DNA of 64,000 nt, from positions 69,789,234 to 69,853,233 of the forward strand of contig NC_033796.1 in the NCBI RefSeq assembly GCF_001876935.1. The letters run 5' to 3'. This document shows, piece by piece, positions 1-36,640 of the stretch; position 1 is the first letter of the stretch, and each line of letters begins with the position of its first letter. Source of the DNA: Asparagus officinalis. Taxonomy: Eukaryota > Streptophyta > Magnoliopsida > Asparagales > Asparagaceae. A model generated the notes under the pieces. It was not told the DNA's origin. It worked only from the letters and a program-made list of their open reading frames with translations, and ran no database searches. The translations under genes were made by a program, and so were the position numbers.

Positions 1-2
1 GT

Positions 3-283
3 TGGGAGGATGGGGGACCCACAAATTTTAATGAAAATTTTACTTCCCTTACGTCTATTATTTTCCTTAAGAAACTTTCAAGTGGAGTTAAGTGTTAACT
101 TTTCTTCCCTTACTCTTAGCTACCCGTCATCCAAACACACGTAACGTCTAGGAGGGTGAGGGGCATAAATTTCATTGAAAATTTTACTTCCCTTACCTCC
201 GTTATTTTTCTTAAAAAAACTCGCAAATGGAGTTACCTTCTCCCCCTTGCCGTTCGCTACCCCTCATCCAAACACAGTTAAAG
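3..283. repeat. Two-unit tandem duplication upstream of the gene (MITE-like ends)
   Basis: Two diverged units (about 3-141 and 149-283) share the order: G-rich start, 'GAAAATTTTACTTCCCTTAC', an AT-rich middle, and the end 'CATCCAAACACA'. The end resembles the terminal 'TTTGGATG' of many plant MITEs, but no target-site duplication was identified. No coding potential was seen. The stretch 284-590 that follows is AT-rich with nothing recognisable. Confidence 0.55.
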
Positions 284-589
284 TTTCTAAAAGTTTCATT
301 TTAGTACCCTCTGTTATGTAATATTTGTGGATACGTAGAGAAAAATTAACACCATTTGTTTTTTAAGCTGCCAGGTATTTATTTATAATTTATAACACTT
401 AAATATTTTGAGATTTTTTTGCTCGGTTAAAAAGAAAAGACTAAAGTGCGAAGTTAGTGAAACTTTAAGGCATTTAAGTGCAATTTAGCCATAAAATGTA
501 AATGTAAAATGTATAATGTAATGCAAGGATGTCAAATAAGCGCGGCGGTTAATGACACGGAGATGACCAGGCAAAATGTTGAAACTGTA

Positions 590-942
590 AACGAGTTATA
601 CCCCCCACTTCTTCTGAAATCTTCGTCCATGTCGATAAAATTCCTTGATCGATCTCATCTTCTCTCATCGCCGTCCAAATCCAGGCAAAGTCCCCGATGC
701 CCTAACCCTAGATCACCTCCGCAAAACTCATTTCTCCCAATTGTTTTCAATTTCCTTGCTTGATTCATGCTCTATTCGCTTCTAGGGTTTTCTGTACTTG
801 CTTTTGGTTTAATTAATTCACCAAAAAGATTTTTTCTTCCTTTCGTTTTTCTTTAAATTAAGGGCATCATTTTTTGCTTATCGATGATCTCAGGTGATTT
901 CAGTAGTGAGCTGAGCGAGTGAGGAGGTTTCAGAAGTAAAAA
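590..942 (+). promoter_or_regulatory. Probable promoter-proximal region and 5' UTR of the phosphatidylinositol synthase gene
   Basis: The sequence shifts from AT-rich to pyrimidine-rich (about 600-760), as is common in plant leaders, then continues to the start codon at 943. An AG at 899-900 after a T-rich tract, followed shortly by the ATG, would allow a leader intron, but no donor can be fixed without transcript data. No convincing TATA box was found. This is inference from composition and position. Confidence 0.4.
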
Positions 943-25431
<24,489 letters not shown>

Positions 25432-25720
25432 ACCACCAACTTGATACAGTACTCTGTTTCCATTTTTGACATGTATTTGGAAAACTTTGGTTGTCCATCA
25501 AGATAACATCTGCAGGCTTAGTAATCTCGGTTTCACATGACCCTTTTTGGAGAGTGCATCTGCAGCTGATGATCCATTTGGCGCAATACTGCAACATTCT
25601 TTTGATACAAAGAGATCACCGTGATTAGCTTCACCAGATCTACACTTTGATGCTTTTCGGTTTTGCATGTAATTAATATTAACAATAGATTATGTTATTT
25701 GTTCACTGCTATAAAGGTTC
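25432..25720 (+). other. Probable 3' UTR of the phosphatidylinositol synthase gene
   Basis: Non-coding sequence after the TGA. No perfect AATAAA was seen; AATTAATATTAAC near 25671 is a possible weak near-upstream signal. The 3' end cannot be fixed from sequence. The following 25720-26760 shows no gene. Confidence 0.4.
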
Positions 25721-26764
25721 CTAGCAAAAACATTGACATGATTCTCACCATGTAGCATCTCTGGCAGAGAGACTGCTTGTTTGTATGTCATTGGCAAAGA
25801 GAAGAGAGACTTAATGAGACATAAGAGAAGTAAATTTTCGGTTAGCGTTCAATGAACGACTTATTCTTGCTCCGGAAAGTAGAATACAACTTGACTCAGA
25901 TACATGATATGTCGAAACTCCATTTGATGGTTCATTCCTACTGTTCTATTACCGGTCTTAATTCTATTCTGACAATATTAATAGTCCCGCCTCCGTCAGA
26001 CTTCTATTTACTGGTTTCGTTTTCTCTTTGTTCCTTTAGTAAAAGTGAATTCTGAGTTTCATAGTAAAACTGACCGAGATTGGAGTTGGTGTTTCCTAGT
26101 GAGGCTTCAAATGATGATTCCAATACATTTATAGTTTTACTGTTGGTGCCAACGCTTATTTCTTATACTTTTTTTTTTTTGAAAAAGAGAGAGCACTTTT
26201 TTCAGAATTGTGGTCATATCTTTTTTCTTTCCTGGGGATCAGTTTCGGATATGATTCTTTGTTTCTGCATAGCATAAGTTTTCTATTCACGTGACATTTG
26301 GATTGGCTTCTGCATTGCTTCATATAATAAGTTTGTAAAACCATGAAGATTGATTCAGTACCAAAGATTGTGAAGCAATTTGAAACCAAGCATTACTTTA
26401 TTCCAAAGTCTGGATTTACTTTGAAATAAGCTCTGGTGTTGAGCAGTTTCTAATCTGATAGGATTCCGAGGAGCCTTCACCATATAAAAGAGAGGGTCGC
26501 CGTCAAATTCATGTTAATTTCTATAGGAAGAGACGGCATACGGTTTTATTGTCCTTGGAGATAGAGGGGGACCATTCTCCTCAATGCGAAAATTAATTCC
26601 AAAATAAATGGTCTATTTTCATGTGCATACGCCTGCCAACAAAAATAACCCAGTAGGGAGTCTACAGGGACCAACTGTTTCATGGGCCCTGTAGGTTTTA
26701 GTAGCTTGGTTCTCTTTGACAATTCGTTCCCCAAACTAGACGTCAACAGAAAATGTGACGTTAA

Positions 26765-27037
26765 GAGCATCTCCAACAGCTTCCCCATTTTTTATTTTTG
26801 GAGAATTTAATTAGGTTTTTGGCCCAACAGATTCCCCATCTCATTCCCCAAAATGGGGATGGAGGAAAAAAAATGGGGAAGCTTCCCCAAATCTGCAGCA
26901 TTCTCCAAATTTTTGGAGGAAAAAAGGGATTCTTCAAAATAGGGAAGCTGTTAGATTTGGTGTAAAAATTAGTTGGAGAATATGACTTTTGCTTCCCTAT
27001 TTTGGAGAAAATTTTGGAGAAGCTGTTGGAGGTGCTC
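26765..27037. mobile_element. PIF/Harbinger (Tourist-like) MITE, 273 bp
   Basis: Terminal inverted repeats GAGCATCTCCAACAGCTTCC and, from the right end, GAGCACCTCCAACAGCTTCT. The element is flanked by TAA on both sides (26762-26764 and 27038-27040), the TWA target duplication of PIF/Harbinger. The interior is built of 'GGGGAAGC'/'GGAGAAT' words on both strands and has no ORF. Confidence 0.9.
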
Positions 27038-27563
27038 TAACGTCCGCAGCATATAGCTTGGCTTGAAGCCTTTTCATAATCGCATTATTACTCAAAAATA
27101 GTTCTAACTATTGGAATTTTTTTTCTACTCTAGTTAAATCTATCCGCACGTCTAAAACAAAGAAAGAAACAACAAACGTGACAAAGCAATGCATACGTAC
27201 AAACATCACCATCAATCCACACATTCTACTATCCCAAAGTTTTCGTAAGCGACGCGAGCTTTTGATTTATTACTGAGTTGTGGATAACTCCCTCTCTATA
27301 GATATATTATTATTATATAATAATAAAGGGGTAACAAATACATACAAAAACGGTAGAACGGGATATTATATTTAACTTTTCCTAGGCGCTCTATTGAACC
27401 AACAGTTGATTTGAAACTTATTCTTTATGTCCGCAAAATGAATGAACGAATGAGAGAGAGAGAGAGGGAAGAGGCCAAAACGAAGAGCTGAAAGGGGCTT
27501 TTCACCTTCCAAGCGTCCGAAACAACCCTGCAAACAAGCCAATCTCTCTCTAAAAAAAACTCA

Positions 27564-27640
27564 CCTCTCTCTCTCTCTCTCTCTCTCTGAAAAATTTTAA
27601 CTTATTTTAGAGAGAGGGGGGGAGAGAGAGAGGGGGGGAC
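27564..27640. repeat. CT then GA/G-rich simple-sequence tracts
   Basis: A (CT)n run at 27564-27588 and a GA/G-rich run at 27608-27640. A further (CT)n run lies at 27905-27924. Such tracts are frequent around plant transcription starts, which supports the leader interpretation of the next feature. Confidence 0.9.
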
Positions 27641-27698
27641 GTCATTCTTTCTCCTGTGTCCCAAAGCAAGAGGACCCTTCTCCTTCTCCCCCTCCTCA

Positions 27699-27767
27699 AT
27701 GGACCCATACGCCCCTACCCCACAACCTCCATCCTCCATGAGGCCGAGGGCATTCTCGTCAATGTAG
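27699..27767 (+). other. Possible upstream ORF (22 codons) in a leader-like segment
   Basis: An ATG at 27699 opens MDPYAPTPQPPSSMRPRAFS plus two residues and stops at TAG (27765-27767), 39 bp before the next ATG at 27807. If the region is transcribed this would be a uORF. Base composition is GC-rich against AT-rich surroundings. No family match recognised. Confidence 0.25.
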
Positions 27768-27806
27768 CCTCTGAACATCGCATTGTAGCTTAGAAAGGCA
27801 GACAGA

Positions 27807-27859
27807 ATGGAGCCAGGCAATGGAAACAGCAACGGAGGAGGAAGAGTAGAGGTAAAAAT
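27807..27859 (+). CDS. Candidate first coding exon of an unidentified gene
   Basis: ATG GAG CCA starts MEPGNGNSNGGGRVE, a low-complexity Gly/Asn-rich N-terminus. Two donor sites follow: GAG|GTAAAA (exon end 27851) and AAT|GTGAGT (exon end 27859), the latter close to the plant consensus. A CT-rich leader with a short uORF lies upstream. I could not find further exons between here and the retroelements, so the gene may continue through a very long intron, be a non-coding transcript, or be spurious. The product is not recognised. Confidence 0.25.
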
Positions 27860-28389
27860 GTGAGTATATGGTCAAGTGTAAATGTATTCTGTTCTCTCTC
27901 CTTCCTCTCTCTCTCTCTCTCTCTGTGCGTTTTTTTCCCCTCCTCCTTTGGTACTGTAAACAGTGAATATTTTGGGATTTTGCTTTAAATTACTTGCTTT
28001 ATTATGTTAATATTGGTGGGGTTTTGATTGAAATGCTTAAATGGGGTTCCCCCCCTTTGATTATGATTGTGGTCCTGTGGTAAGATGTGATGTTAGTTCC
28101 TTTTTAGATTATAAAGTTTGTGGACCATTGTTTTTACTTTTAGATGTGATCCAAAGCCTGTTAATGCAATTTGTAGATCATCTTCTTACGTTATGCCATC
28201 GTTATTCCCATGAGATTGATGCCCTTTATTCCTTGGATTATATATTTATCTGGATTCAGTATCTATTTTTCATGGCAATAGTTGCTTGATATCAGAGAAC
28301 TGATAAATTTTGTTTTTACTTGCTTGTCCTTTGTATCATCCTTTATAAAATTTTAAATTTTATTTTCCATGCTTATTTCAGATAACTCG

Positions 28390-28710
28390 AGTATGGAAAT
28401 ATCAGGCATAGTTACGCGTACACAATTGATGTTTGTAGGTGTTTTTGGCATGTATACAATGCTTAGCCCCCATTGCGGACGGTACATTGTTAATGGCTAG
28501 AAGCAGGTATCAGCGATGTAAAATGCGTGATTGCTTTAACTGTTTTTATATAATAAAAGTTTATACTAAAAAAATCCATTAGAGAAACATCTCAAGGTGC
28601 ATGATAAGGAGTTTCCCGATCCTACACAAAAGTGATCCCGACTTGGAGAATATATCCGTAAACCAGAGAAGTACATATATCACGAAAGAAAAAACTCCCC
28701 ACAACAAAAA
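28390..28710. repeat. Local duplication, copy A (uninterrupted)
   Basis: Shares with copy B, in the same order, 'GAGTATGGAAA', 'TTTTGGCATGTAT', 'GGTACATT..TAATGGCTAG', 'GAAACATCTCAAGGT' and 'GAGAAGTACA'. It serves as the pre-insertion reference for copy B, which is split by an LTR retrotransposon. Confidence 0.75.
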
Positions 28711-28718
28711 ACTCTAAA

Positions 28719-28842
28719 GTATGGAAACGCTAGGCATATTCAGGCATACACGATTGATGTTTATAAGTGCTTTTGGCATGTATAAAATTGTTTAACCTCC
28801 ATTGTTGAGGGTACATTACTAATGGCTAGGGGCAGTTAGTAG
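28719..28842. repeat. Local duplication, copy B, left part
   Basis: Left half of the second copy of the 28390-28710 unit; it ends at the retrotransposon target duplication AGTAG (28838-28842) and resumes at 31539. Confidence 0.75.
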
Positions 28843-29389
28843 TGTTGTGCGCGTCGCGGAAGCGTGACAACCAAACGGGCGTGCTTCGAGAACCAAATCA
28901 AACAAACGTCGAGATAAAGGCCAAACAAATCAAAACAACGGTACAAATCCAAACACAATAGTTTTACGTGGTTCAACAATTGCCTACGTCCACGGGGCAA
29001 GAAGGGGATGAGGTTTTTCACTAATAGAGAAAGAGTACAAACTGAGATTATAAATCATTCGAAGGAACAAACTAATCTCACCAACAAGCTCTTAATCTCT
29101 CCAAACAAAACCCTAAACAAATAGCTCAGAAAATATCTCTTTTCTGTGCCCCAAATATCCCCAATTTTTCTTCTCTACCAATTTTCTCTTCCAATTGTTC
29201 CATATATATAGAAATCCTAAAATCATAAACATACTAGGAATTCTAAACCAAAACTAAATCAAATTAGGAATCCTAATAACCTATTACCAAAATAGATTAG
29301 GAATCCTAATAATCTCATGTTACCAAAATAGACTAGGAATCTTAATAACCTCTTGTTATCAAAATAGATTAGGAATTCCCTATCCAATA
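28843..29389 (-). repeat. 3' LTR of the non-autonomous element
   Basis: Direct repeat partner of 30993-31538. It contains several short repeats of 'AAAATAGATTAGGAATCC' spaced about 36 bp apart near its right side (+ strand). Confidence 0.93.
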
Positions 29390-29781
29390 ATTCTTCACCT
29401 CGGCGAAGTTTTTTTCAAAACTGAGCCGACACCGACCAAACCAAATGCCTCACTTGTTGCGTCCAGTACGCCACGGCAACGGACTCATGACAACGGACTC
29501 CATCCACATAAGTCGAGACCCAAACGGGAGTGCGAACACTCACCTAAACGTCAGTATCTACTCACCAAATCGGCTGCATCAAAACTGACTGCCTATGTAT
29601 CCTCTTGCCCAAGGAATCAAGCCTTCACGTAGTTCACCCAAATGGCCTCCAAAGGCCCTCAAACAAATAGAAAAGTCTGCAACTCTTCACCAATATCATC
29701 TGTATTCAAATCCAAATGATCCCCAATCTGTGTCACTTCAGCTGGAATCTCAAACGATGCAGTATGATCTGGAGTTTCCTC

Positions 29782-30549
29782 CTAATGTGGAGTAGCATCA
29801 CTCTCTACCCGCTGCGATGTCCCAAAGATCTGATCATCACTCTCCACCTGCCGAGAGTCAAACGTGGCATACCTGCTCAGAATAAAGTCAGAAGCCAATA
29901 TCTGATAATCAAACACGTCTTTGAATCCCAAATGTGCTATCGGATCAAATCTCACATCCACGATGTGATCGAGTGCTGGGCAGCCAAACATCCGACGCAA
30001 CCCAAAATCTGAAACAGCTCCACTAGATCCCATATCTATACATGCAGCAGTCGGCAACCTATACATGAGACGGCCCAAACATGTCGTAGCCTGCACACCA
30101 ATGCCAATGCTCAACATCAAACGTTAATCCTCCTCCAGAAAGGAACAACTACCTGAATCTGCCATCTCGCCTTGTCGCCTCAAAGTTTCCACACCAATGA
30201 AGTGTCTCCTATTGCCGTGAGCTCGGCACAAATGCAAGAAAGAACCCCTACCATAATCAGAACGTCGGGTTACCTTTCTACCAACACACTTTCTCCATCT
30301 GTTGCGGGATTCTAGGACTTCACACCAACGGGATTTGATTGTAACCCACCAATGCCTAGAGCAATCCCCAACTGTGGAAACTACATACGTATTACCTCCC
30401 AATAATGCTCCCTTGGAAGGCTCCCGAATGCCTAAATGAACACCCCTCAGAAAAACCCTCGAATGATGGATAGAAGTGCCAAACTCCACCTCGGTCTTCT
30501 CGCTCATACCAATGGGTTCACAAGATTTCAATATGCAGGTCAATGGCAC
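29782..30549 (-). pseudogene. Internal ORFs of the non-autonomous LTR element, no recognised function
   Basis: Two adjacent - strand ORFs, 30124-30549 (141 codons) and 29782-30120 (112 codons), fill half of the internal domain and are separated by one stop region. They contain no retroviral zinc knuckle, protease, reverse transcriptase or integrase motif. The first is rich in Arg, Cys and Trp. They may be the remains of a gag-like or captured sequence; I assign no function. Confidence 0.4.
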
Positions 30550-30978
30550 TTCTCAATAATCCAATGCACCGTATCAATAAACAAATAACCCAGCTTTAAA
30601 TCCTTCTATTTCGGCCAACTATCTCAAAGCATCAACAAATGAAGAATAGATCCAAACTGATAAAGGAGAGAATTTTACCTCCAAATGAAACCCTAACAAG
30701 AGTCTCCAAATGATCTCACCCCGCACGACGGCAACGAGATCCACAAATAGGAAAAATCTCACTTTTATTTGCAAACGAAGCCCTCGAAGAGCCTCCAAAG
30801 CGATCTACTCCTCCAAATAGCTCAAGCACCAACAAACCAATGCGGAATAAACGAAGAATAGATCCAAACTAAAAAAGATAGAGTCTTTACCAAAAAGATC
30901 CCACCTTTCTCACCAAACGAAGCCCTAGTTGAACTTCCAAATTGATCTACTCCTCCAAATAGCCCAAGCGTAGCCCGA

Positions 30979-30990
30979 GCTCTGATACCA
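30979..30990 (-). other. Primer-binding site (initiator tRNA-Met type)
   Basis: The - strand reads TGGTATCAGAGC, the standard plant retrotransposon site complementary to the 3' end of initiator tRNA-Met, located immediately after the LTR. It fixes the element's orientation. Confidence 0.92.
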
Positions 30991-30992
30991 CT

Positions 30993-31538
30993 TGTTGTGC
31001 GCGTCGCGGAAGCGTGACAACCAAACGGGCGTGCTTCGCGAACCAAATCAAACAAACATCGAGATAAAGGCCAAACAAATCAAAACAACGGCACAAATCC
31101 AAACACAATAGTTTTACGTGGTTCGGTAATTGCCTACGTCCACGGGGCAAGAAGAGGATGGGGTTTTCACTAATAGAGAATGAGTACAAACTGAGATTAC
31201 AAATCACTCGAAGGAACAAACTAATCTCACCAACAAGCTCTTAATCTCTCCAAACAAAACCCTAAACAAATAGCTCAGAAAATACCTCTTTTCTGTGCTC
31301 CAAATATCCCCAATTTTTCTTCTCCACTAATTTTCTCTTCCAATTGTTCCATATATATAGAAATCCTAAAATCATAAACATACTAGGAATTCTAAACCAA
31401 AACCAAATCAAATTAGGAATCCTAATAACCTATTACCAAAATAGATTAGGAATCCTAATAATCTCATGTTACCAAAATAGACTAGGAATCCTAATAACCT
31501 CTTGTTACCAAAATAGATTAGGAATTCCCTATCCAACA
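30993..31538 (-). repeat. 5' LTR of the non-autonomous element
   Basis: Starts TGTTG and ends CAACA on the + strand, an inverted terminal match, and adjoins the primer-binding site and the AGTAG duplication. Confidence 0.93.
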
Positions 31539-31735
31539 AGTAGCAATCTAAAATGTGTGCTAACTTTAACTATCTTTTATGAATTAAATGGTATTTCGTT
31601 GAAAAGCTTTTAGTGAAACATCTCAAGGTACATTGTAAAGAGGTGTTCAATCCTAGACAAGAAGTTACTCTAGCTCCTAGAGAACACCGATAATCCTGAG
31701 AAGTACAAATATTACAACAGCAAAAAGAACTTCTT
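31539..31735. repeat. Local duplication, copy B, right part
   Basis: Continuation of copy B after the retrotransposon, sharing 'GAAACATCTCAAGGT' and 'GAGAAGTACA' with 28585-28675. Confidence 0.7.
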
Positions 31736-34700
31736 CCGAAGGAATAAAAGAAAAAAAATCTGACAGAACCAAAGACTAGTTCTAATGAACAAAAGTCAGG
31801 ATGTTGATGGCAAGTGACAACTCAATCGTCTTTCATGCTATCCTCCACTGCTGTTGTTGTTTGTCCTATAAGAACTAAGAGTGTTGCTTTTCTAGTGTAC
31901 ATATACGAGGAATAGTATCTTGCCAAACCTTTGTTTAAATCAAATACTAATGCTCAGTCAATTAGATGAAACATGAATGCAGAGAAGTAAGAGAGGATTT
32001 TCATATCAATCAGGATTGAACTGTTATTGCCTTATTGGAATGCTTGTGACAATAGGTTTAAACCATAAATGTCATGTATTTTTCATATGATAGCCTATGA
32101 CATATTTAAATTGAAAAAATGAATAATGTGGGAGAATAAAAATATCCATGACAGTTTCTATTGCCGAAGTGAATCATTTGATTATATATTTCTGATGTTC
32201 ATCTTTGGCTTACTCTTTACACTGAAAGGAACCTGATGAAATACATGGGGATCTTCGTCTTTTTAATTCCATTATACCTGTGTAATAGTTATAGACTTAT
32301 AGGAAGATTCATCAAATTTCCTTATTAACGGTCATTATCCATGAGGCAGGGATAATCACCTAAGCCATTTAAGTGCATATATGTCCAGGTGAGAAAACCA
32401 ACCATTTTAAGATGCTGAATACATATTATTGTTAAAATTTCTGCAGTTAATAACAAAATACTGTACTGCAGTTAGTTCTTTTATCTACTTAGTTGATTGC
32501 TTCTATTTTGGTCATTATGTTTAACTACCACCTACTTAGTCAGAGCACGCCATGATGCTTATGGGATGTTTGTGTTAACTATATATTATTTCTACTTAGT
32601 TGCAAATAGATTATGGCTTACTGGATTTATGCTTCTACTATATCCTTTAGTTTTATGTTGTTTAGTACAACCATATGGTTTGACAGTAATAATGTCTAAC
32701 TTTCTACATTATCTCATAGGTTTTAGCATATGTTTGTCTAGCTTCGTATAATGATTGAGAGAGATGCTTCACCCTCATAAATTTTCTCTACTTTGCAATT
32801 CCTAATACTTTATGACAGTTTACATTCTGATGATGAATCCCCCCCCACCCCCCCAAAAAACCCCCCAAAAAAAAGCTTTAAAAAAAGAAAGAAAGATTGA
32901 TAGATGTGGTTGTTGACTAGAATGTTGTGTGAAACTGAATTTTTGTTTGGATGAACAGAGAACATCTTTGGTGTACCTTTTAGTATCTATGTATGGAGTT
33001 TCTTTGAAGGCTATTAGGAAAAAGAAAAGTTCCGTGACATCACATTGGTTTTTTTTTTTTGGCTTGAGAAAAGTTCGTCTTGAAATTTAGGAATTAAAGA
33101 AATATTCTTTATCATTTACTTCATTTGATGTTGGAGTTTCTAATGGCTAATTTGAGTGGTTGTTGGTCTCTAATAATGTTGAGTTGAAAGAACTAGTTTG
33201 GTTGCTTATTGGTCTCTAATTCGTTGTTGGTTTTCTCAAAAACTCAAAAGGGTTAGTTTTTTCCTTTAAAAAAAACAAAAAACCAAAAAACCATAAGGGG
33301 AGGGTGTGTGATCTCCTGCCTTTTTCTTCTGTATCTTGTTTGAGACATGGAATATTATCTTGATTTCTTTCGATGGAGGCACTTCTCTGAAGTTGTCTTA
33401 GCTTGTTCTGATTTTTTTTTTTAAAATCCAATCTTCATATTTTAGTTATTCTACAAAAATTTCCAATGCCATTGACCTGTGAAAGCATTTGACTTTTGCC
33501 ATGGTTGTTTCATGACAAAGTACTTATCGACAAAAATTGACTAGCATTTGCATTTTCTCCTGTGCTTCAAATTTGTCGACCACTCTCACTCACTTTGCAT
33601 ATGTTCCAAATAATGCAAATAGGACCAATAGAAGAATCATGGTTTCTGATGCCGTTATGCGCATTCACCCAATCTAATGACATGATTTGCTCGTGGTGCA
33701 TGAAAGTAAATTAATGGTCAGCTATGGTGTTGAAGGAATTGGACAACTTTAGTCCTTCAAATGGTTGTTTCTCAAGCTTTGTTGCTTCACTTTCTAACTG
33801 ACATTCCAGTTCTTCTATAATGATAACTGACATTCCAGTTCTTCTATAATGATAACTTTATCTTTTATGCGTTACGCGGATAGACCCCTGTAGTATCGCT
33901 GTTTTGAACATACTAACCCTCTAGTTTNACCCCCCCCCCCCCCCCCCCGACACACACACACACATAAAAAAAAAAGGAAAGAAAAAGAAAAAAAGAAAGC
34001 CCAAAACAATCTCCTGTGTGAAATAAAATCCAAAACAACCTCCAATGTGAAATAGTTTCGACTCTTTTATTCTCAGAGAAATAAAATTGATCTTTGAGAA
34101 ATACAATCCCTAATGGTAAAAAAAAAGTCAATAGCACACAAGGGGTCTGCAAAAATAGAACGAGAGGGCTAGTAAGTTCAGAATAGCAATACTACATGTC
34201 TATCTGCAATGCTCCTTTTCTGTCGCTATTGTAATACAATGTTTCCAATTTGAAGTTGCTTTGTGTTATCAACTACTTGTTGTTGATTTGACTTGCTTAA
34301 GTAGAATCTTCTCAAACCTTTTCTTTTAGCATGTAGGTGAAAGGTAATGTCATCCACCATAGAAGGTTCTTGAACACTAAGAGAACTATGTTGAAGTACA
34401 TCAGTTAAATTTCCTTTAAGTAAACATAACTTCGAATATTTCGCTAGATATATGTTGCTCTGTTTTCTACCAATGTGCTCACTTAGAAGCAGAATTACTA
34501 CACTAGAACCTAGTCGTTGATTTCGGGTGAAAACTTGAGTTAACCCTGCCATATTTGATGGTATTCTTTGTTTACTTCTTTAATATTTGTGAAGTGAGAT
34601 GAATTCTTTTGATCTTATAAGCACATAGCTGCTTCTTATCCACCTAATTCTTTTATAATAATATTTACATTGGTAGATCGATTGCATTACATTGCAACTC

Positions 34701-36640
34701 ACTTTAGACTTGTTAGTTATCAGCCACTATCCTTTATCTTTTGAAGTAGTGCAAAAATATTCTACTAAGTTATTCTCCTTATACTTTGATAGTAATAAAC
34801 TGCACAAAATTTACTCAATCATATGAGTATATATGCCTAACCTGTTTTACCTGGTTTTGTCTTGAAATTCACTTTTTCTTCATATTCTTCATATATACAG
34901 GGTTAGGTGTACCCTTCGCATGTCATATCTTGGAAAATTCTCTCCTCACTTGGTGCCACCTAAAATTCTAGCATTCTGATCACCATGAATCTTTTGCCAT
35001 ATTGTTCTAATTTTTCTTCTGCACAGTTTGGCCGTTCAAAATTTTTTTGTTTACTTGATTGATAGGTCTCTAACCAGTTGTGTTATTTGATTCCATTTGG
35101 ATATATCTACTATTTTTCCTGCATTAAATCTCTGGACACAATCTGGCTTCTTCATCAGTCAATTTGCTTAAATTTCCTTTTTTTTTTAATGCTTATGCTG
35201 TCATTGGTAGATTTATAGTGCTCCTCTCGTTATATTATTAAGAGAAGCAAGCATATAGACGGAATACCTTCTTCTCTGGCTGATCTTTTATTTCATGCTT
35301 AGGATAAAGTAGTTGTCTTAAAGAGAAGGGATATTTTGACATCTGGATATTATTAGTAAAGTTACTTAGAGATCTTATGGCTTGATTTATTGATATTTGG
35401 ATATTATTATTAAACTTATTTAGAGATCTTATCGATTGATTAGTTTGAAGCAGACCGCGATCCTATATAGGAGGCAATGATTTAATTACTAATTGGTTGA
35501 ACCTGGAAAATTAGTTTAATGGGCGAATTTGACTTTTTGTCGTTAGCTTCAGTTGAACTTTCATATTTCTATCTTAATATATTTTTCAAATTGAACTTTG
35601 CTTCTAATTGTGGCCATGCTAGTATAGTATTAGTTCAAACATGCTGTCAGAACTTATCTGAGTGTGCCAGCTGTAGTATAGAAAGGATGGAATATGTGCT
35701 CTTCAACTCCATTACTCAATACACCAATCTATTTATTTCATTTATAATGATTATGTTATGTATTTATAATTTATATTTACTCTTAACTGTACTTTTGTGA
35801 AGCAGTTTTGAGTTGTTTTCCTACCACTTGCCTGTTAATGAAGTGTGAAAATTCTGAAAATGGAAATGCAACAAGTGACAATAGTTACTCTTCTTTAATG
35901 TGTATAATTTTCCCCTTTTTCCTCCTTTCCTGACAATTTTGATAAGCTGTGTTGTGACTGTCACTGTTCCTGCACGTGACTCAAGCTTCTACCCTTGTGT
36001 TACATAACCAGACTCTAAAGGCCAAGTGGGATAATTATTCCTACTACTTATTATGTATTAACCTCTTCCTACATTTATTTTCAAGGAATTATTATTCCCA
36101 CATTTGGAAATAAGACTCATGGATTACCCACTGATACAAGGGTCTGATACTTTAAATATCAGTTCTTTTTCTTTAATTTTTTTTCATGAAACTGAGGACT
36201 GCAGGGCTACAGAAGCAGTTGAGTCTTGGCTATCTTGAGCTCTCTGTTGCTAACAATTCAGTCTTCCCTATGTCAATACCTATAATAATAAATAAATAAC
36301 ATCAGCATACCTGAATTTTTCTGCCCCTTCAGTGATGCTAATGTGCGTGATAAATTCTAGCATCGATCATAGTAGCTGGAAACCATTTTCTCCAACATTA
36401 ATAATATTTCAAATCCGCAAAGTATATAGATATGATGTTTCTTCTTTTTAAGATTTTTTTTCTTCTCTCCATGAATAATACTATGCAAGTATGCAGTAGG
36501 CTTACATTATCAAAAACTACGGTAAAGTATCTTCAGTTTTATTAAAAAAAAAAGAAAAAAAATACCAGTCAACATTTTCATAGTTATTTCTACTTATTTT
36601 TAGGTCAATGAGATTTTCCATTCACCTGTGTAAGAACTGT
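31736..36640. other. Intergenic stretch without an identifiable gene
   Basis: AT-rich. Contents: C/A homopolymer tracts at 32838-32872; an exact 29-bp tandem duplication at 33795-33852; a lone N at 33928 followed by a C run and a short (CA)n; a diverged tandem duplication of about 60 bp at 35335-35430. Splice-like AG and GT signals occur but no frame shows a recognisable protein. Confidence 0.7.
33795..33852. repeat. Exact 29-bp tandem duplication
   Basis: The unit starting TAACTGACATTCCAGTTC is present twice without a mismatch, so it is either recent or an assembly slip. Confidence 0.9.

Larger units (their letters stand above)
28843..31538 (-). mobile_element. Non-autonomous LTR retrotransposon (2.7 kb) with intact 5-bp target duplication
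   Basis: Direct LTRs 28843-29389 and 30993-31538 (about 547 bp, a few percent different) begin TGTTGTGCGCG and end CAACA (CAATA in the left copy). AGTAG flanks both sides (28838-28842 and 31539-31543). A primer-binding site complementary to initiator tRNA-Met, TGGTATCAGAGC on the - strand, lies at 30979-30990, two bases inside the right LTR, so the element reads right to left. The internal region is only 1.6 kb and has no reverse transcriptase, integrase or protease; it must borrow its enzymes. Confidence 0.93.

Noticed and set aside
27602..27832. 76-codon - strand ORF opposite the leader-like segment
   Set aside because: Antisense to a CT-rich leader, low complexity, no family match; plausible only as a shadow.
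28381..28440. Possible second exon for the candidate gene at 27807 (AG after a T-rich tract)
   Set aside because: The same sequence is repeated at 28719 and belongs to the local duplication; no conserved frame.
31344..31613. 89-codon ORF with repeated 'YQNRLGIL' units
   Set aside because: It is a translation of the short tandem repeats inside the LTR.
34226..34552. 108-codon ORF on the - strand
   Set aside because: No recognisable family, no intron or leader context, AT-rich; consistent with chance.
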